This document shows positions 24,522 to 32,561 of a DNA stretch of 64,000 bases, piece by piece. The stretch lies in the NCBI RefSeq assembly GCF_900143025.1, contig NZ_FRCT01000003.1, positions 243,622 through 307,621 on the forward strand, read 5' to 3'. The notes under the pieces were generated by a model. It had not been told where the DNA came from. It saw only the letters and a list, made by a program, of their open reading frames with translations, and made no database searches. The position numbers and the translations under genes are program-made. Numbering within the stretch: the stretch's first letter is position 1; every line of letters begins with the position of its first letter. The stretch is from Ruminococcus flavefaciens (GTDB lineage Bacteria > Bacillota > Clostridia > Oscillospirales > Ruminococcaceae).

Positions 24522-26450
24522 TTACCACACCCTTACTCTTTTGTCATAAGGCACATACATACCGTCGTTCTCCGAAATATCATATGCCCTGTAGAATTGA
24601 TCCAAGCTCGAAAGCACACCATTCACCCTTATCTCTGAGGGACTGTGTACATCATCAGTTATCTGCCCAGACACATTCGTATCATATGAAAGCGTTGCCC
24701 ACAGCTTTGTATAGCTCTCGAATATGCGCCTAAGTTCGTCCTTATCATCTGTCATGGAAGATATCACCTGCATACCGCCGAGGTCTGCCGCATTCTCGCC
24801 TTTTGTGTTTTCGCCGTTTATATAGAATGTCCCCATGATCTGCATACTGCCGAAGTACTCTGCAACTTTACCGCAAAGTAATTCTGTGCGCTCTGTACTT
24901 ATCCTGTCGGGGCGGTAATTGCCCTTTTCGTCATAAAGGATACCGTCAGCATCAAAAGCGTGACCTATCTCATGGGCGATGATCGAACCAAGTCCGCCCA
25001 AATTCGTATAATAGTCAGCCTTAACATCAAAAATCGGAACGATGAACGTACCCATAGGAACGGTGATACTGTTTTTCTGCGAGTCGTAGTATGCATTGAC
25101 CGCATACGCAGGCATATTCCATTCATCAACTTTCGGAGCTTTATCCACAGAGGTCAGCATCTCCTGAACAGCTCCTCTTTTTATACTTACGGCACTTTCA
25201 AGCAAATTGTCCGATATTTGAATTTCCCTCTGCATCTCTTTATCCGAACAGCCTATATTTACAGTGATGTTGTCGATCTTCGCAAGACATTCTTTACGGT
25301 CGTTTTCGGTAAGAGACTCCGAGCCCTTTATACATTTTCTGTACGCCGAGATGATATCCACGGTCATTTCACGAACAGCCGCAAAGGTCTTATCATCGCG
25401 GTATTTTTGAACATATATATTCTCTACATCGCCCATGAGCAGACTTTCTGCGGTCTGAACCGCTCTCTCCTCGGCAGTCTTATGCTCATTCTGCTCAAAA
25501 GCCTTAGCATAGTCTGACGGAAGATAGTCTTTATACGCGTAAATAAGCATACACTCGGCAAGGTTTTTCCATATTTCTGTATTTTCATCTGTCAGCAGAG
25601 AGCATATCTTTTCGAGCTGTACGGTATCAATAACCATAATATCTCTGCCGCCCATTCCGATCATTTCAAAATACTCCGCCAAAAGCGGGGCGAACTCCTC
25701 AGGTTTGCGGATATTGTACATATCTTCCACCGACATTTTATCCAAATCGGCGGTGCATTCGGCTATATCAAGAAGCATGGTAACAATAGCATAAGCAAGG
25801 CTGTCGGCATCTTCGTGACCGAACGCGTTCAATAGTTCGGTCAACTGCTGCTGCAAGTTTTCGGCAGTGTCCTTGCCGTTAAGAAGCTCATCGGCAGAAT
25901 AGTAAAGCTGCATCTGCCCGACATACGGCATATTTCTGCTGCTGTCGCAAAAGTCCTGAATAACACCGACCGCAGGCAGAACCGAAACACCATACTCCGT
26001 GTAAAGCATACCGCATACATTAACAAGTTCCTTTGCCGTCCGTGCGCCTTTTAACGAATTCAAGCCTTTTTCAAGAGGAGCAAGCCCTATCTTATCTCTT
26101 GTATCCGTATCAAGACACTGCTCGTAAATGTCACGTATAAGCTGTTCACTGCTGCCCTTCGGATATGTCTTATCGCAGTTTCCGAGTTTTATTATCTCCC
26201 GTGAAATGATATCGTCAATATTTTTCTGTGCGCCCCGCAGCGTTCCCATTTCCATCATATCCGCAGGAATATCTGTGCCGTAAAGAAAATCAAAATTCAA
26301 ATAGCCGTAAAAATCATCTTCCAGACGGATACCCGCGCTTTCACGGGTATAAACAGTGTCGTCAACAGGCTTTGGCTCATTCTGAACAATCTTTGCCCCA
26401 CACCCCGTAAACATGAATGCTGCAAGAAATATAGCAATATTTCGGCGCAT
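24522..26450 (-). CDS. M13-family zinc metallopeptidase lipoprotein
   Basis: A 642-residue neprilysin-like peptidase. The N-terminus has a lipobox (FMFTGCG, Cys near 17), so it should be anchored on the outer face of the membrane. The catalytic zinc motif is IIAHEIGHAFDADG (about residue 490), with the second motif GENAADLGG (Glu ligand) about 60 residues later. M13 enzymes cut short peptides; streptococcal PepO is known to degrade signalling peptides. ATG 26450 follows GGGGTGAT; a longer frame upstream has no ribosome site. It lies between a small membrane-anchored protein gene and an FtsX permease gene in a six-gene operon with a two-component system. A role in processing a transported or sensed peptide is inference. 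Confidence 0.92.
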   Translation of the reverse strand: MRRNIAIFLAAFMFTGCGAKIVQNEPKPVDDTVYTRESAGIRLEDDFYGYLNFDFLYGTDIPADMMEMGTLRGAQKNIDDIISREIIKLGNCDKTYPKGSSEQLIRDIYEQCLDTDTRDKIGLAPLEKGLNSLKGARTAKELVNVCGMLYTEYGVSVLPAVGVIQDFCDSSRNMPYVGQMQLYYSADELLNGKDTAENLQQQLTELLNAFGHEDADSLAYAIVTMLLDIAECTADLDKMSVEDMYNIRKPEEFAPLLAEYFEMIGMGGRDIMVIDTVQLEKICSLLTDENTEIWKNLAECMLIYAYKDYLPSDYAKAFEQNEHKTAEERAVQTAESLLMGDVENIYVQKYRDDKTFAAVREMTVDIISAYRKCIKGSESLTENDRKECLAKIDNITVNIGCSDKEMQREIQISDNLLESAVSIKRGAVQEMLTSVDKAPKVDEWNMPAYAVNAYYDSQKNSITVPMGTFIVPIFDVKADYYTNLGGLGSIIAHEIGHAFDADGILYDEKGNYRPDRISTERTELLCGKVAEYFGSMQIMGTFYINGENTKGENAADLGGMQVISSMTDDKDELRRIFESYTKLWATLSYDTNVSGQITDDVHSPSEIRVNGVLSSLDQFYRAYDISENDGMYVPYDKRVRVW

Positions 26451-26454
26451 GATA

Positions 26455-26913
26455 TCACCCCTGTGCAATATATAAATGCCAGCCGTCTGTTGTCAGCGGA
26501 ACGGTAACTTTCCCATCGACCTTTTTCTCGCCGTTGTATATCACCGAGCCATAAAGCTTACGCAGCTTGCCGCCGGTACTGTGATATATGAACTCTACCG
26601 TTTTTCCGTCCGAAATAATCGCATCATGATCTTCTTTCATTATTTCATATATACCATCCATGAAGGCTGTGTACTCCGCAGAATCCTCGTATACAACGCC
26701 GTCATAGCTTTTGCCTGCCAACGGTATATCGGTGATCTCTGTGGATATTTTATGACTTTTCAGATAAAGCGCAATATCTTCATACGCCTGACGGTGTGTT
26801 TCAAAATCCTGTGTAAGTTTTTCTTGCGAAACTGCCTCTGGACGAAGCAGAACAAACCAGGCTGCACCTCCGCCTACTACGAGCACTATCAATGCGATCA
26901 GCAATTTTTTCAT
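26455..26913 (-). CDS. Membrane-anchored hypothetical protein, 152 aa (first gene of LytTR operon)
   Basis: The protein has one N-terminal helix (KKLLIALIVLVVGGGAAWFVLL) that acts as an anchor or uncleaved signal, then about 125 residues predicted outside the cell with mixed strands and helices (KSYDGVVYEDSAEYTAFM, VEFIYHSTGGKLRKLYGSV). I do not recognise the domain. The ATG is preceded by AAAGGA at eleven bases. It is first after the operon promoter (26942-27007) and is followed after 4 bp by the M13 peptidase gene. Its place suggests an accessory, substrate or sensor component of that system (inference). Confidence 0.8.
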   Translation of the reverse strand: MKKLLIALIVLVVGGGAAWFVLLRPEAVSQEKLTQDFETHRQAYEDIALYLKSHKISTEITDIPLAGKSYDGVVYEDSAEYTAFMDGIYEIMKEDHDAIISDGKTVEFIYHSTGGKLRKLYGSVIYNGEKKVDGKVTVPLTTDGWHLYIAQG

Positions 26914-26941
26914 GGATACCAGTCCTTTCGCGTTTTTCTTG

Positions 26942-27007
26942 ATTATAACACGTAAAAAGTACGAATGGTCTGATATGTGGTGAAATATGCTTTTTTTGTG
27001 GTGAAAT
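26942..27007 (-). promoter_or_regulatory. LytTR-type operator and promoter of the six-gene operon
   Basis: On the minus strand there are two copies of TTTCACCAC (27006-26998 and 26985-26977), starting exactly 21 bp apart. The downstream copy starts 38 bp before TATAAT (26947-26942). The -35 position (26970-26965, GACCAT) is poor, as expected for an activated promoter. The spacing fits known LytTR sites. A single inverted TTTCACC is at 27032-27038. Confidence 0.65.
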
Positions 27008-27127
27008 GCTCATAGCTATGACTTTTTACCTTTTCACCAATAATCCACTCCGATTTTTATACATCATAAAAAAACAACGTCAAAATCCACAAAATTTTAT
27101 TGCATATTTATTACACATAAAAAAAAA

Positions 27128-27178
27128 GAGCAGATATCCGACAGCAGCAAATGCATATCGGATACCTGCTCTTTTCAG
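27128..27178 (-). terminator. Terminator of tRNA-Arg
   Basis: Minus strand GAGCAGGTATCCGA pairs with TCGGATATCTGCTC (one G-U) around a 17-base loop, followed by eight T residues. Confidence 0.85.
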
Positions 27179-27207
27179 TTTTATGGCTGTACTTCGCCAT
27201 TTCAGTA

Positions 27208-27279
27208 TACGCCTGACTGGGATCGAACCAGCGCACATGGCGTCGGAGGCCAATGCTCTATCCACTGAGCTACAGGCGC
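27208..27279 (-). tRNA. tRNA-Arg (anticodon CCG)
   Basis: A 72-base cloverleaf on the minus strand: acceptor GCGCCTG/CAGGCGT, D-arm GCTC/GAGC, anticodon loop CTCCGAC giving CCG, and T-arm GCTGG/CCAGT with loop TTCGATC. The top pair of the anticodon stem is T-T. CCA is not encoded. Own promoter and terminator. Confidence 0.93.
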
Positions 27280-27302
27280 ACATATAACAGTACACTTTTA
27301 TT

Positions 27303-27331
27303 ATTATATCAAAAACTCTTGAAATTTGCAA
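27303..27331 (-). promoter_or_regulatory. Promoter of tRNA-Arg
   Basis: Minus strand TTGCAA (27331-27326), 17 bp, TATAAT (27308-27303). It interlocks with the divergent promoter at 27319-27347. Confidence 0.6.
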
Positions 27332-27347
27332 GCTTTTATGCTATAAT
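27319..27347 (+). promoter_or_regulatory. Promoter of the NlpC/P60-like gene
   Basis: TTGAAA (27319-27324), 17 bp, TATAAT (27342-27347), 28 bp before the TTG start. Confidence 0.6.
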
Positions 27348-27375
27348 TATAAAAAATAAATTAGGAGGGAACGTT

Positions 27376-27927
27376 TTGGGGGACTATATTTATCTTATAG
27401 TTGCGCAAACAGGTACACGACCCGCACGGTTCTTCAAATTTTTCACAAAAAAACCTTACAATCACGTTTCTCTGTCAGGTGATGTTGACCTTACCGAAAT
27501 GTACAGCTTCTGCCGTACTTACCGTCCATTTCCGCTTCCTGCTACATTCAACAAGGAAATAGTCGGACAGGGTACACTTGGTCAGTATCATAATATTCCA
27601 TGCGAAATATACCGTATAAAGGTTTCTCACGAACAAAAAGAAGCCTTCAATATTATAATAAATCACTTTGAGGAGCATAGGAAGGTATACTCCTATAATC
27701 TGCTGGGACTTCTGGCTGTTTACTTCAATATTGAATGGAAACGTGAAAGAAGCTTCGTCTGTTCACAGTTCGTCGCTTACACTATGGATAAGATAGGCAT
27801 TCCGCTTGAAAAAGCCTTCTGTCTGTATACACCCGATGATTTCAGGTCTTTTCCAGGTGCTGACCTTATCTATACAGGTGAACTCAACACCTTCTATGAG
27901 ACTATGCAGTCAAATCTTTATACATAA
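27376..27927 (+). CDS. Permuted NlpC/P60-like (YiiX-type) hydrolase-like protein
   Basis: A 183-residue soluble protein of the circularly permuted papain-like group. The likely catalytic histidine is in KPYNHVSLSGD near the N-terminus and the cysteine in SFVCSQFVAY near the C-terminus, the order seen in YiiX/YebB-like proteins. Possible activities are amidase or peptidase action on lipids, peptides or wall fragments; the substrate is not known. There is no signal peptide. The start is TTG 27376, seven bases after AGGAGGG; no ATG is suitable. The 3' end overlaps the end of a convergent small gene by 18 bases. Confidence 0.72.
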   Translation: MGDYIYLIVAQTGTRPARFFKFFTKKPYNHVSLSGDVDLTEMYSFCRTYRPFPLPATFNKEIVGQGTLGQYHNIPCEIYRIKVSHEQKEAFNIIINHFEEHRKVYSYNLLGLLAVYFNIEWKRERSFVCSQFVAYTMDKIGIPLEKAFCLYTPDDFRSFPGADLIYTGELNTFYETMQSNLYT

Positions 27928-28215
27928 TGAAATGATATATGCCGTGAACCGTATCTCGTCCGGAGAGACAAGATATGCCGCACAGTAGTTCCTGCTGTCG
28001 GGAGCTATTCCCGAAAGGCTGAATTTACTGCAATGATCCAGTATCTCCACTGAAGCTGTATCACTGCCTACTGTCACTCCAACAGGTATCATCTTTTCCT
28101 CGCTCATCTGATTATGGGAATTGGCATAAGAATTAATAAACATCCACGAACCGCCGCTTAACAGCAGGTAAAGAAATGCTGCTGTTAAGGCGGTCTTTTT
28201 TTTGCATTTTCGCAT
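27910..28215 (-). CDS. Small membrane-anchored protein behind spoIIP, 101 aa
   Basis: The protein has a basic start (MRKCKKK), one hydrophobic helix (ALTAAFLYLLLSGGSWMFI) and an outside part of about 65 residues with two cysteines (DHC and NYC). I do not recognise the family. It begins 4 bp after the spoIIP stop, so it is the second gene of that transcript and may work in sporulation. Its 3' end overlaps the convergent NlpC-like gene by 18 bases; the two transcripts must run into each other. Confidence 0.6.
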   Translation of the reverse strand: MRKCKKKTALTAAFLYLLLSGGSWMFINSYANSHNQMSEEKMIPVGVTVGSDTASVEILDHCSKFSLSGIAPDSRNYCAAYLVSPDEIRFTAYIISLCIKI

Positions 28216-28219
28216 TGTA

Positions 28220-29374
28220 TCACCTTTTCATTGAATTGAGAAGCTGTCCCAGTGAATGACCGAACAATTGTCCTGCATACTGCGACTGCTGAAGCGTATT
28301 TCCGTGTGAGCCCACTTCTATAAGCAGGCTGCCGTTAGTAAGGTCCTGATTATAGTGCCTGTAATCAAATAATATCGGACGGGTCAAGCCATTATAATCA
28401 GATTCAAGCTTCTGCTGAAGTGTGCAGGCAAAGTGGAAATTTTCCATATAATTCGGCATACCAAGCGTTCCGTCATCACAGCCCGAGATTATCATTATCT
28501 GCGAAGCCTCTCTGCCGTTTATGTCAACAAAAGGCTGATATGCGACTCCATCGGCAGATATAGCGTCCCTGTGTATGTCAAGGACTACCTTTATGCTTGG
28601 ATATTTTTCAAGAATAGGCAGGATAGTCTCACGGCTGCGCCCGTAAGAGCCGTTATACGAGGGATAGTCATGTACAGTTGTGGCGTGGATAACTCCTATC
28701 CCCTGCGCTTCAAGCTCTGCCTGTATTGCGTCGCCTACCATGACAACGTTTTTCGTATTATCCGTAGTACGATAGTTGAATGAGCTGTCATACCGCTCAC
28801 GGACATAGGGCTCAAAACTTTCTGTAGTGTGGGTATGATAGATGAGCACAAGGGGCTCGTCTGTATCAGAAACAGTAAAATTAGGCAGATAGCTGCTCTC
28901 CTTCATAAGGACTTCATTGGGTATATCGGTCTTGTTATTTACCTGTCCCCCTTTTTCAAGGTCAAAGAATGAATTACCGCTGTAGCTGTCATAAGAAAGT
29001 CTGACTATTTCTCCGTCAGTATGCCATTCTTTCGGATACGGCTTTTCACCTGCACTTTCTGGCTTCATATCAAGCGGATCCGGCAGTCTTACAAGCTCCG
29101 TATCATTTTCGCTTTCATCATCTATGCCGTAGCCCTCCGAGAGTATCATGCTGCCTGAAAGCAGTTCGTCCTGCTTTTTTATTTTGCTTATGCTTTCGGA
29201 AGTCAGTTCGATGTGCTTTGCAGCCGCATTTCCTGTAGTATCAAGAGTGTATGCTCTTGTATCGGAAAGAGCTGCCCTGACTCCGCTAACTCCCGAAGCT
29301 ATGGCAGCAGGCAGCATAACTGCTGTGATACACTTAGCCAGTCCTTTTATTTTTCTGCGTTTATGGCGTGTCAT
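28220..29374 (-). CDS. spoIIP: Stage II sporulation protein P (SpoIIP)
   Basis: A 384-residue membrane-anchored peptidoglycan hydrolase. After an N-terminal helix (CITAVMLPAAIASGVSG) and an acidic linker comes the SpoIIP catalytic domain, with VLIYHTHTTESFEP (zinc-binding His/Glu), the long KVVLDIHRDAIS strand, and LLIEVGSHGNTLQ near the end. SpoIIP is an amidase and endopeptidase that, with SpoIID and SpoIIM, drives engulfment of the forespore. The ATG follows GAGGTGAG. It is divergent from a polysaccharide deacetylase gene and followed by a small membrane protein gene. The gene indicates a sporulating lineage, though some Ruminococcus keep such genes without known spores. Confidence 0.94.
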   Translation of the reverse strand: MTRHKRRKIKGLAKCITAVMLPAAIASGVSGVRAALSDTRAYTLDTTGNAAAKHIELTSESISKIKKQDELLSGSMILSEGYGIDDESENDTELVRLPDPLDMKPESAGEKPYPKEWHTDGEIVRLSYDSYSGNSFFDLEKGGQVNNKTDIPNEVLMKESSYLPNFTVSDTDEPLVLIYHTHTTESFEPYVRERYDSSFNYRTTDNTKNVVMVGDAIQAELEAQGIGVIHATTVHDYPSYNGSYGRSRETILPILEKYPSIKVVLDIHRDAISADGVAYQPFVDINGREASQIMIISGCDDGTLGMPNYMENFHFACTLQQKLESDYNGLTRPILFDYRHYNQDLTNGSLLIEVGSHGNTLQQSQYAGQLFGHSLGQLLNSMKR

Positions 29375-29504
29375 ATACTCACCTCACAAGTAATTCCTCT
29401 GAAATAAGTATATTCTCACAACATCAGGTATATGATATCCGCTGAAGCTTATCCACCGTCATTTTTCGGCATTTTCTGTCATAAGATATTGAGAGGTGAT
29501 GACG

Positions 29505-30398
29505 ATGTACAAATGTTTCGGACTAAAGAGGATTTTCAGCAGAGCTGCTGTTCTCATTCTTCTGGCAGCAATATGCTGCGGAGCGCTTTTCCCCCTTCGC
29601 TACGGAATTTCATCTGCTGCTGAAGCTTCTGCGGAAAGACCTGTTCCGCTGCCTGTAATAATGTATCACAGCGTATGCGAAAAAGCTCCTGCTGACTATA
29701 TAGTTTCTCCTTTACAGCTTGAAAACGACCTTATATGGCTGAAAGATCACGGCTACACAAGTGTAAGCGCACAACAGCTCATAGACTACACAAACAAAAA
29801 CGGCGAGCTGCCGCAAAAGCCTGTTCTCATAACCTTTGATGACGGCTTTTACAACAATCTTTCAATTGCACTGCCCCTGCTGGAGAAATATGATATGTGT
29901 GCCATTGTATCTATTGTGGGCAGATACACCGACGATTATGCACCTGCCGACCCTCATGCCGACGCATATTCATATCTCACATGGGAGGATATCTCTCAGC
30001 TTATTGCTTCGAATCGCATAGAAATAGGCAGCCACACCTATGATATGCATTCCCGTGACAGCCGCAGACAGGGCTGTGCCATAAATCCTGATGAAACACC
30101 TGAGCAATACTCTTATACGCTGAATATGGATATCGGACTTCTGAATACAGAGCTCCATGACAGCTGCGGCATATCACCTGTAGTATTTGCCTATCCATTC
30201 GGCGCACTTTGCCGCGAAAGTCTGCCTGTTCTCCGTGACAATGGCATAAAAATCTCCCTGACCTGCCGCGAGGGCATGAATTATATCACTCGTTCTCCCG
30301 ACTGTCTCTACGGTATTTTCAGAAACAACCGAAGCGGTCTCGTATCCACCGAGGAATATATGAGCGAGCTTACAAAAGAACTCCCCGAATCGCAATAA
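29505..30398 (+). CDS. Exported polysaccharide deacetylase (NodB/CE4 family)
   Basis: About 297 residues with a signal or anchor helix (AAVLILLAAICCGALF) and a NodB homology domain. Metal-site motifs are TFDDGFYNN (Asp-Asp) and EIGSHTYDMHS (two His), with the catalytic-base region VFAYPFGA. Members remove N-acetyl groups from peptidoglycan or other glycans outside the membrane; the MYHSV opening is like the PgaB/YxkH type. ATG 29505 is six bases after AGAGGTG; earlier in-frame GTG and ATG codons overlap the ribosome site. Divergent from spoIIP, so a part in spore or wall formation is possible. Confidence 0.9.
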   Translation: MYKCFGLKRIFSRAAVLILLAAICCGALFPLRYGISSAAEASAERPVPLPVIMYHSVCEKAPADYIVSPLQLENDLIWLKDHGYTSVSAQQLIDYTNKNGELPQKPVLITFDDGFYNNLSIALPLLEKYDMCAIVSIVGRYTDDYAPADPHADAYSYLTWEDISQLIASNRIEIGSHTYDMHSRDSRRQGCAINPDETPEQYSYTLNMDIGLLNTELHDSCGISPVVFAYPFGALCRESLPVLRDNGIKISLTCREGMNYITRSPDCLYGIFRNNRSGLVSTEEYMSELTKELPESQ

Positions 30399-30412
30399 TT
30401 CGGGGAGTCTGT
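30379..30412. terminator. Hairpin terminator between convergent genes
   Basis: ACTCCCCGAAT pairs with ATTCGGGGAGT around a 7-base loop. It overlaps the deacetylase stop codon. T-richness is modest on the plus strand (CTGTTT) and fair on the minus strand (TCTTTTG). Confidence 0.6.
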
Positions 30413-31195
30413 TTAAGCTGTAGTCAACAAGCCTTCACTTACATAAAGTGTGCCGTTTTTTCGTTCATAATCATATGTTACGCCTGATTCATTCTTTCTC
30501 TTCTGATCTTTGATAAACCTGTCAAAGAACTCATCGAAGCTGTCATAACCCATTCTATCCCAATACTTATCGTACTTAGGATCTCTGTATTTCTCAAATC
30601 TTTCAGGGATAGTGCCGTCCCTATCGTATTCTTCGATTATCTGTGTACTGTTTTCTGAGAAGTAAATAAAATCAGGACCTACCTTATAGAAGATATATCC
30701 GTAGTAAGCAAAGAAAATACCCGAAATAACAGAAATAATGATACCTGCAATAGCAAAGCCCTTGCCCTTTCTCTTTCCGACAAGTGAAACTATCGAGAAG
30801 ATAAGACAAATCGGGACAGTTACTACACTGAGGACAGTACAGCATAAAACAAAATTCACAAGTGAAATAACAAATGATGCTATTGCAAAGCCTGCGCCCT
30901 TCTGCTCGGGCATACCGTCATTGTTGTTATACATATTTTGTGGATATCCGTTATAATTTCCTGTGAAAGGATTATTTCCGTTATATCCGTTATTGTAGGG
31001 ATTTCCGTTATTATAGCCGTTATTCTGATTATTGTACTGATTTCCGTTGATATAACCGTTATTCTGACCGTTATACTGATTACCGTTATTGAACGGATTT
31101 GGATTTCCATAGCCATTATTATAGCCATTATTATCAGTACTGTTATCAGACTGACTATTATTGTCGCTGTTATTGTAATTATTCAGATCGTCCAT
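30413..31195 (-). CDS. DUF4190-like membrane protein with Asn/Tyr/Gly-rich N-terminus
   Basis: A 260-residue protein. The first 95 residues are low-complexity, made of NNGY, NPYN and GNQYNNQN repeats. Two membrane helices follow (FAIASFVISLVNFVLCC and GFAIAGIIISVISGIFFAYYG), matching the DUF4190 hairpin, then an acidic/basic C-terminal tail of about 80 residues. DUF4190 function is unknown; the disordered tail may bind partners or phase-separate (inference). The ATG follows AAGGAG. It is the last of a long minus-strand run of genes, 15 bp after metA. Confidence 0.82.
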   Translation of the reverse strand: MDDLNNYNNSDNNSQSDNSTDNNGYNNGYGNPNPFNNGNQYNGQNNGYINGNQYNNQNNGYNNGNPYNNGYNGNNPFTGNYNGYPQNMYNNNDGMPEQKGAGFAIASFVISLVNFVLCCTVLSVVTVPICLIFSIVSLVGKRKGKGFAIAGIIISVISGIFFAYYGYIFYKVGPDFIYFSENSTQIIEEYDRDGTIPERFEKYRDPKYDKYWDRMGYDSFDEFFDRFIKDQKRKNESGVTYDYERKNGTLYVSEGLLTTA

Positions 31196-31210
31196 TTTTA
31201 AATTCTCCTT

Positions 31211-32158
31211 TTATAGACTTGTCTGCCAGTTCCAATTCCGCACCTCAAGTTCGTCGAGGTTATACGGTGTTTTCTGGTAAACACAGTAGTTGAGCCAGTT
31301 TGAAAACATGAGATTAGCTGTACATCTCCATGAAAAAACAGGAACATTATCAGGGTTGTCCCCCGGGAAATAATTATAAGGGAGCTGTATATCAATTCCC
31401 TTTGATACATCACGCCTGTACTCGTTGGCTAATGTATCTCTGTCATACTCCGAATGTCCTGTAATGAAATACTGTCTGCCATTCTTATTGGCAACTATAT
31501 GCACTCCCGCTATATCCGAGACAGTAAGTATCTCAAGCTGAGGGATACGCTCGATATCCTCACGGCGCACCTCAGTATTTCTCGAATGAGGAACATAGAA
31601 TACATCATCGAAGCCTCTGAGCAGCTGACAATTGCTGACCTCAGCCCTGTGCGGAAAGATACCGAACATTTTATGGTCAAGGTTATACTTAGGTATGCCA
31701 TAGTGGTAGTAAAGACCTGCCTGAGCTGCCCAGCAAATATAAAGAGTGGAAAAGATGTGGGTCTTTGACCATTCCATTATACTGCATATCTCGTCCCAGT
31801 AGTCCACCTGCTCATAATCAAGAAGCTCTACAGGCGCACCTGTAATTATCATACCGTCATAGCGGTCGTCACGTATCTCATCAAAGGTCTTGTAGAAAGA
31901 CTCAAGATGATGTTTGGATGTATTCTTTGAAACATGAGATGACATCTGAAGCAGGTCAATATCCACCTGAAGCGGAGTATTACTGAGAAGCCTCAGAAGC
32001 TGACACTCTGTCTCTATCTTTTTGGGCATGATATTGAGGATAACTACTTTAAGGGGTCTGATATCCTGATGCTCTGCCCTTTCCTTCGACATGATGAAGA
32101 TATTTTCTTCTCCAAGCGTTTTGAATGCCGGAAGCTCTGAAGATATCCTGATTGGCAA
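31211..32158 (-). CDS. metAA: Homoserine O-acetyltransferase MetA (MetAA)
   Basis: A 315-residue member of the MetA family (class I glutamine amidotransferase-like fold). The catalytic cysteine is Cys142 (YICWAAQAG), with His in ITGHSEYD and Glu nearby. Residue 111, in [11 protein letters not shown], is Glu. In this family Glu111 marks acetyl-CoA use and Gly111 succinyl-CoA use, so this should make O-acetylhomoserine for methionine synthesis. Length is normal. It lies in a run with dacF and an rluB-like gene and has no SAM or Met riboswitch in its 21-bp upstream gap. The cysK gene elsewhere in the window uses the serine counterpart. Confidence 0.95.
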   Translation of the reverse strand: MPIRISSELPAFKTLGEENIFIMSKERAEHQDIRPLKVVILNIMPKKIETECQLLRLLSNTPLQVDIDLLQMSSHVSKNTSKHHLESFYKTFDEIRDDRYDGMIITGAPVELLDYEQVDYWDEICSIMEWSKTHIFSTLYICWAAQAGLYYHYGIPKYNLDHKMFGIFPHRAEVSNCQLLRGFDDVFYVPHSRNTEVRREDIERIPQLEILTVSDIAGVHIVANKNGRQYFITGHSEYDRDTLANEYRRDVSKGIDIQLPYNYFPGDNPDNVPVFSWRCTANLMFSNWLNYCVYQKTPYNLDELEVRNWNWQTSL

Positions 32159-32179
32159 TCCAAATCGCTCCTTTCATAT

Positions 32180-32560
32180 TTATTCTTTCTTACCCTTGCA
32201 GTGTTCACAGCCGTTCATAAAATGCTCAAGGTCTGTACACTGTCTGCTGTCTCCGACCACAAAACGGAGCTTTTTTAATACATCAAATTTACTGCTGTCA
32301 GGAAGCTCAAAGAGCATATGATTTATCCCCTTCAGCACACTTTTGAGCATTACCGAGCGCACAAGACCGTCACAGAGCATCATATCTCCGCCGTCGTCAT
32401 AATCATAGACCACGGTTTTGTCCGTGCCGTAGGAATAGGCTATAAAACCAATGACACTGCCCTTGTCGAGAGCCTCTGTGATATGGAGCTCAGCATTTCC
32501 TGCCGCTCTTTTAAGCTCATCATAGCCTTCTGCGTCAAATCTTTCCTGTATCTCCAGCAT
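32180..32560 (-). CDS. Conserved hypothetical protein, 126 aa
   Basis: A soluble acidic protein (MLEIQERFDAEGYDELKRA onward). The pattern of GSVIGFIAYSYGTDKTVVYDY followed by LVRSVMLKSVLKG recalls the central part of a GNAT fold, but no clear acetyl-CoA loop is present. The C-terminus has a Cys/His cluster (QCTDLEHFMNGCEHC) that could bind metal. One base separates it from the pseudouridine synthase gene upstream, and metA follows. I cannot name a function; a degenerate acetyltransferase is one possibility. Confidence 0.72.
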   Translation of the reverse strand: MLEIQERFDAEGYDELKRAAGNAELHITEALDKGSVIGFIAYSYGTDKTVVYDYDDGGDMMLCDGLVRSVMLKSVLKGINHMLFELPDSSKFDVLKKLRFVVGDSRQCTDLEHFMNGCEHCKGKKE

Positions 32561-32561
32561 T

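Noticed and set aside
27032..27038. Third LytTR half-site (TTTCACC, inverted)
   Set aside because: It has no partner at 21 bp and no matching promoter; a single heptamer may be chance.
30900..31200. ATT/GTT-rich repeat in the plus strand as an AT-rich regulatory region
   Set aside because: It is the antisense of the Asn/Tyr/Gly-rich N-terminus of the DUF4190-like protein.
32159..32179. SAM or methionine riboswitch before metA
   Set aside because: Only 21 bp separate metA from the upstream gene.
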